64,000 nt of DNA from Pelagibacteraceae bacterium AG-414-M23 (lineage in GTDB: Bacteria > Pseudomonadota > Alphaproteobacteria > Pelagibacterales > Pelagibacteraceae). The first letter of the stretch is position 1. Every line of letters begins with the position of its first letter. The notes beneath the pieces were generated by a model that was not told the origin of the DNA, did no database searches, and was given only the letters and a program-made list of their open reading frames with translations. A program made the position numbers and the translations under genes. The stretch is taken from positions 18,186-82,185 of the forward strand of contig QCLN01000005.1 of NCBI GenBank assembly GCA_003214525.1, read 5' to 3'. This document shows positions 60,293 through 64,000 of the stretch, piece by piece.

Positions 60293-61284
60293 ATGATAAT
60301 CACCCAAAAATAAATTTTGGAAAAACTGGAGTTTTGTTAATTAATTTAGGAACACCAAATTCTACAAGTTGGTGGGACATACGCATGTATTTAAAAGAAT
60401 TTTTGTCCGACAGAAGAGTAATAGAAGTAAATCCATTTATATGGCAAATTATTTTAAATTTATTTATATTAACATTTCGTCCTTCAAAAACTGCAAAAGC
60501 TTATAAGGAAATATGGATGAAGGATGTTAATAAATCACCTTTAAGATTTTATACAGAAATACAAACAGAAAAACTTAATAAAAAAATTAATAAAGATAGT
60601 TTAATCATTGATTTTGCTATGAGATATGGAAATCCAAGCATTAAAAATAAAATTAAAAGTTTACAAAAAAAAGGTTGTGAGAAGATAATAATTTTTCCTC
60701 TCTACCCCCAGTATGCTTCACCAACAACAGCTACGGTTTGTGATGAAGTGTATAGAGTATTAATGAAAATGAGATGGCAGCCAACAATACAGATAATACC
60801 ACATTACGAGTCTGAACCGCTATACATCGATGCTCTTGTGAACAGTGTAAATAAAAAATTAAGTAGTATAGATTGGAAACCAGATTTAATTATTGCATCG
60901 TATCACGGTATTCCAAAAAAATATTTTGAAAAAGGAGATCCGTATCATTGCTATTGTCAAAAAACCACAAGATTAATTTCAGAAAAATTTAATAAAATTA
61001 ATATAATTACAACTTTCCAATCAAGATTTGGACCAGAAGAATGGCTTCAACCTTATACAGACAAAACCCTAGAAAAATTGCCTAAAGAAGGAATTAAGAA
61101 AGTTTTAGTGATAACGCCAGGATTTGCTTCAGATTGTGTAGAAACACTTGAAGAAATATCTATCCAAGGAAGAGAAAGTTTTGAAAAAGCAGGAGGAGAA
61201 AAGTTTGGATTTATTCCGTGCCTTAATGATAATGACGACCATATATCTCTTTTAGAATACCTTGTTGTAAAGAATTTAAATTAA
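60289..61284 (+). CDS. hemH: Ferrochelatase
   Basis: GVLLINLGTPNST, FPLYPQYASPTTATV, IASYHGIPKKYFEKGDPYHCYCQKT, FQSRFGPEEWLQPYT. Confidence 0.97.
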   Translation: MNDNHPKINFGKTGVLLINLGTPNSTSWWDIRMYLKEFLSDRRVIEVNPFIWQIILNLFILTFRPSKTAKAYKEIWMKDVNKSPLRFYTEIQTEKLNKKINKDSLIIDFAMRYGNPSIKNKIKSLQKKGCEKIIIFPLYPQYASPTTATVCDEVYRVLMKMRWQPTIQIIPHYESEPLYIDALVNSVNKKLSSIDWKPDLIIASYHGIPKKYFEKGDPYHCYCQKTTRLISEKFNKINIITTFQSRFGPEEWLQPYTDKTLEKLPKEGIKKVLVITPGFASDCVETLEEISIQGRESFEKAGGEKFGFIPCLNDNDDHISLLEYLVVKNLN

Positions 61285-61718
61285 TGAACTTCTATTTAAT
61301 AATAAAAGCACTCCATTTAATCTCCATCATTTCTTGGATGGTAGGACTTTTATATTTGCCAAGAATTTTTGTCTATCACGTAGAAAATTTTGAAAAGAAA
61401 CAAACCACCGAAATTTTTGAAATTATGGAAAGACGCCTTTATAATTACATTATGAGACCGGCAATGCTCTTTTCCTGGATATTTGGGATTATATTAATTT
61501 ATTTAAATGGTCTTGATGTTTTGACTTATTTATGGATACAAATCAAACTTACTTTAGTAATCATTTTGTCCGTTTATCATGAATACTTAGGAAGATGTCT
61601 TAATCAACTTAAAAATAGTACAAACACGAAAACTAGTAGATTTTATCGTTATTTAAACGAGGTCCCAACCGTATTGCTAATATTGATAGTATTTGTTGTA
61701 ATTATTAAACCTTTATAA
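61284..61718 (+). CDS. hemJ: Protoporphyrinogen oxidase HemJ
   Basis: IKALHLISIISWMVGLLYLPRIFVYHVE, MERRLYNYIMRPAM, RFYRYLNEVPTVLLILIV. Confidence 0.93.
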   Translation: MNFYLIIKALHLISIISWMVGLLYLPRIFVYHVENFEKKQTTEIFEIMERRLYNYIMRPAMLFSWIFGIILIYLNGLDVLTYLWIQIKLTLVIILSVYHEYLGRCLNQLKNSTNTKTSRFYRYLNEVPTVLLILIVFVVIIKPL

Positions 61719-61771
61719 GCTTGTAATTTAAAAAATTGATACTATATTAGAACTATCTAAACAAAATCCCC

Positions 61772-63043
61772 ATGAACATTCAAGAATTAAAAGGAAAAAC
61801 ATCAGAGCAATTGATCGAAGATGCTGAAAAATTAGGCATTGAAAATGCTAGCACTTTAAGAAGGCAAGAAATACTTTTTGCTATTTTAAAAAAACATGCA
61901 GAAAAAGGCGAAGAGATCACGGGAGCGGGCGTCCTGCAATTATTACAAGATGGTTTTGGATTTTTAAGAGCAATGGAATCAAACTATTTGCCAGGTCCTG
62001 ATGATATTTATGTAAGTCCAAGTCAAATTAGAAGATTTGGTTTAAGAACAGGCGACACAGTGGAGGGACCAGTAAGAGCACCTAAAGATGGTGAGAGATA
62101 CTTTGCCTTGCTACAAGTAAGTAAGATAAATTTTGAAGAACCAGATAAAGGCAGACATAAAATTGCTTTCGATAACCTGACACCTTTGTACCCAAACAGT
62201 CAGTTAGCAATGGAGACAGAAAAAACAAAAGTTGAAAAAAGCCCAGATTTAACTCCAAGACTTATTGACTTAGTTAGCCCAATTGGAAAAGGACAAAGAT
62301 CACTAATTATATCACCACCAAAAGCTGGGAAAACAATGATTTTGCAGAGCATTGCTAATGCGATAACAGCAAATCATCCAGAGTGCTATTTAATGGTTTT
62401 ACTTATTGATGAAAGACCAGAAGAAGTAACTGATATGCAAAGAACTGTTAAAGGGGAAGTAATAAGTTCAACTTTTGATGAGCCTGCTCAAAGGCACGTG
62501 GCTGTTGCTGAAATGGTTATAGAAAAAGCAAAACGACTTACAGAACACAAAAAAGATGTTGTAATATTGTTAGATTCAATAACAAGGCTAGGTAGAGCTT
62601 ATAACGCTGTAGTGCCGAGTTCTGGTAAAGTTTTAACAGGTGGAGTTGATGCAAACGCTCTTCAAAGACCAAAGAGATTCTTTGGGGCAGCTAGAAATAT
62701 TGAAGAAGGAGGCTCTCTTACTATAATTGCAACTGCACTGATTGATACAGGAAGCAGAATGGACGAAGTTATATTCGAAGAATTTAAAGGCACAGGAAAT
62801 AGTGAAACAATTTTAGATAGAAAGATATCCGAAAAAAGAATATTTCCTGCAATTGACATCACCAAATCAGGAACAAGAAGAGAAGAATTGTTATTTGATA
62901 AAAATGATCTTCAAAAAATGAATGTTCTAAGAAGAATAATTGCGCCAATGGGTGCAATGGATGCAATAGAGTTTATTAATTCAAAATTAAAAAATACTAA
63001 AAGTAATGCAGAGTTTTTTAACTCTATGAATAAACCAGGTTAA
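61772..63043 (+). CDS. rho: Transcription termination factor Rho
   Basis: [87 protein letters not shown]. Confidence 0.98.
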   Translation: MNIQELKGKTSEQLIEDAEKLGIENASTLRRQEILFAILKKHAEKGEEITGAGVLQLLQDGFGFLRAMESNYLPGPDDIYVSPSQIRRFGLRTGDTVEGPVRAPKDGERYFALLQVSKINFEEPDKGRHKIAFDNLTPLYPNSQLAMETEKTKVEKSPDLTPRLIDLVSPIGKGQRSLIISPPKAGKTMILQSIANAITANHPECYLMVLLIDERPEEVTDMQRTVKGEVISSTFDEPAQRHVAVAEMVIEKAKRLTEHKKDVVILLDSITRLGRAYNAVVPSSGKVLTGGVDANALQRPKRFFGAARNIEEGGSLTIIATALIDTGSRMDEVIFEEFKGTGNSETILDRKISEKRIFPAIDITKSGTRREELLFDKNDLQKMNVLRRIIAPMGAMDAIEFINSKLKNTKSNAEFFNSMNKPG

Positions 63044-63068
63044 GTTCAGAAATAAAAGATTAAATAAT

Positions 63069-63920
63069 TTAACCTATATAATTTAACTCCCTCATTTCAT
63101 TTGAAAAATTATCTTCAATTTCTTTAATTGTTGCTTGGTCGAGAATATCCTGCCATCTATTTTTCGGTCCGAGACTAAAAAATTTTATTTTTTTCTCTTC
63201 TCTTTTATCATGCACTGACTCTGAGAATTTTCCACTTTTTTCTAATTGTTGCAAAGATTCAAAAGAATTTGAATTAATAGAATTATTAATTTTTTGAATA
63301 TCAAATTTGAGTCCTGTTAATTTTGAGACATAATTAGCTATCTCGTTAAATTTTTCATTTGGATTTTTAATTAAATCCTCATATCTGACTAATAAATAGT
63401 TATTAGTTTTATTTTTCCAAGAATTGTAATGATTTTTCCAAGAACTTAATGGAGTTGGAATTTGACCTCCACTTCTATTATCCTGTTTTGTTAAATCTAG
63501 CCATGTATCATTATTAAATAAAAATTTTATTGCACCACTTATATCTGAAAATGAATAATGATTTTTAATTGAAGTGATCACATTTCTAGGGTCTCTAACA
63601 ACATGAATTACACCGAGAGAATTTTTATGATTGGTAAAATTACAATTATTTATAGTACAATTCATGTGGTGTGTTTTAAAAAATTTAATTTCACCATCCA
63701 AATTAATTATTTCTTGAGCCTTAATCCAATTTACAGCTAATTCGTTGATATCCTTAAAATCTTTAATTAAGTTATCAAATTGAGGTTTGGTTGGAAATTG
63801 TTTGATATTTTTTAAGGTTGAAAAATCGTTTTCACCGCTTTTGCTATACAATAGCGTACTTAAAAAAGATCTAACCCAAGTGTTTCCACTTTTAGGATAA
63901 GAAGCAATCCATATAATCAT
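63069..63920 (-). CDS. Sulfotransferase domain protein (PAPS-type)
   Basis: IWIASYPKSGNTWVRSFLSTLL (5'-phosphosulfate loop), VIHVVRDPRNVITSIKNHYSF (3'-phosphate-binding region). Confidence 0.9.
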   Translation of the reverse strand: MIIWIASYPKSGNTWVRSFLSTLLYSKSGENDFSTLKNIKQFPTKPQFDNLIKDFKDINELAVNWIKAQEIINLDGEIKFFKTHHMNCTINNCNFTNHKNSLGVIHVVRDPRNVITSIKNHYSFSDISGAIKFLFNNDTWLDLTKQDNRSGGQIPTPLSSWKNHYNSWKNKTNNYLLVRYEDLIKNPNEKFNEIANYVSKLTGLKFDIQKINNSINSNSFESLQQLEKSGKFSESVHDKREEKKIKFFSLGPKNRWQDILDQATIKEIEDNFSNEMRELNYIG

Positions 63921-63975
63921 TAGACAATTATATATTTATTTAATTTGAATATGAACTTAATATACTAATTATTTT

Positions 63976-64000
63976 ATGACAATTTACGCTCTTTCATCAG
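63976..64000 (+). CDS. mnmE: Start of tRNA modification GTPase MnmE (truncated by window end)
   Basis: MTIYALSS matches the conserved MnmE N-terminus; downstream of rho, as near the origin in other alphaproteobacteria. Confidence 0.65.

Noticed and set aside
1-64000. CRISPR array, IS element, integrase or prophage
   Set aside because: No regularly spaced repeats, transposase, integrase or phage structural genes were seen on reading the window.

Overview
The window is an AT-rich, densely packed chromosomal segment. Its gene content and style fit a streamlined marine alphaproteobacterium of the SAR11/Pelagibacter type (inferred from the sequence; no search was run). It carries about 75 protein-coding genes, one tRNA-Gly(GCC), and no CRISPR array, IS element or prophage that I could see. 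Main blocks: (1) ftsY 3' end; (2) a minus-strand cluster with a TakP/FcbT-type TRAP transporter, a GlcD-like FAD oxidase, a PLP aminotransferase and two tandem LldD-like FMN dehydrogenases; (3) a PagL-like gene plus the cytochrome c maturation operon ccmCDEFGH; (4) argG, aldo/keto reductase, IalB-like and PsiE genes; (5) folD, yggT, mscS, hemD, hemC and tsaD; (6) a repeat-passenger autotransporter between tsaD and an EVE-domain gene; (7) acs with a poly-lysine N-terminus, next to a DUF4212/SSS symporter; (8) rpe, a heparinase-like gene, purH, ftsK and lolA; (9) hisBHAFE and hslVU; (10) smr, tim44, fxsA, secB, dnaQ, coaE, aroE, maf and ppsR, then an AT-rich gap, then hemE, hemH, hemJ, rho and the start of mnmE. 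The gap between ppsR and hemE is a strong candidate for the chromosomal replication origin. Other items worth a second look: a stable, strand-informative hairpin RNA between hspQ and ccmC; a PAPS-type sulfotransferase in a lineage known for lacking assimilatory sulfate reduction; an EF-hand-like loop inside the SSS symporter; a possible EVE gene remnant after tsaD; and a hydroxyacid uptake/oxidation cluster. Most of the window is ordinary housekeeping, and I found no clearly new multi-gene defence or mobile system.
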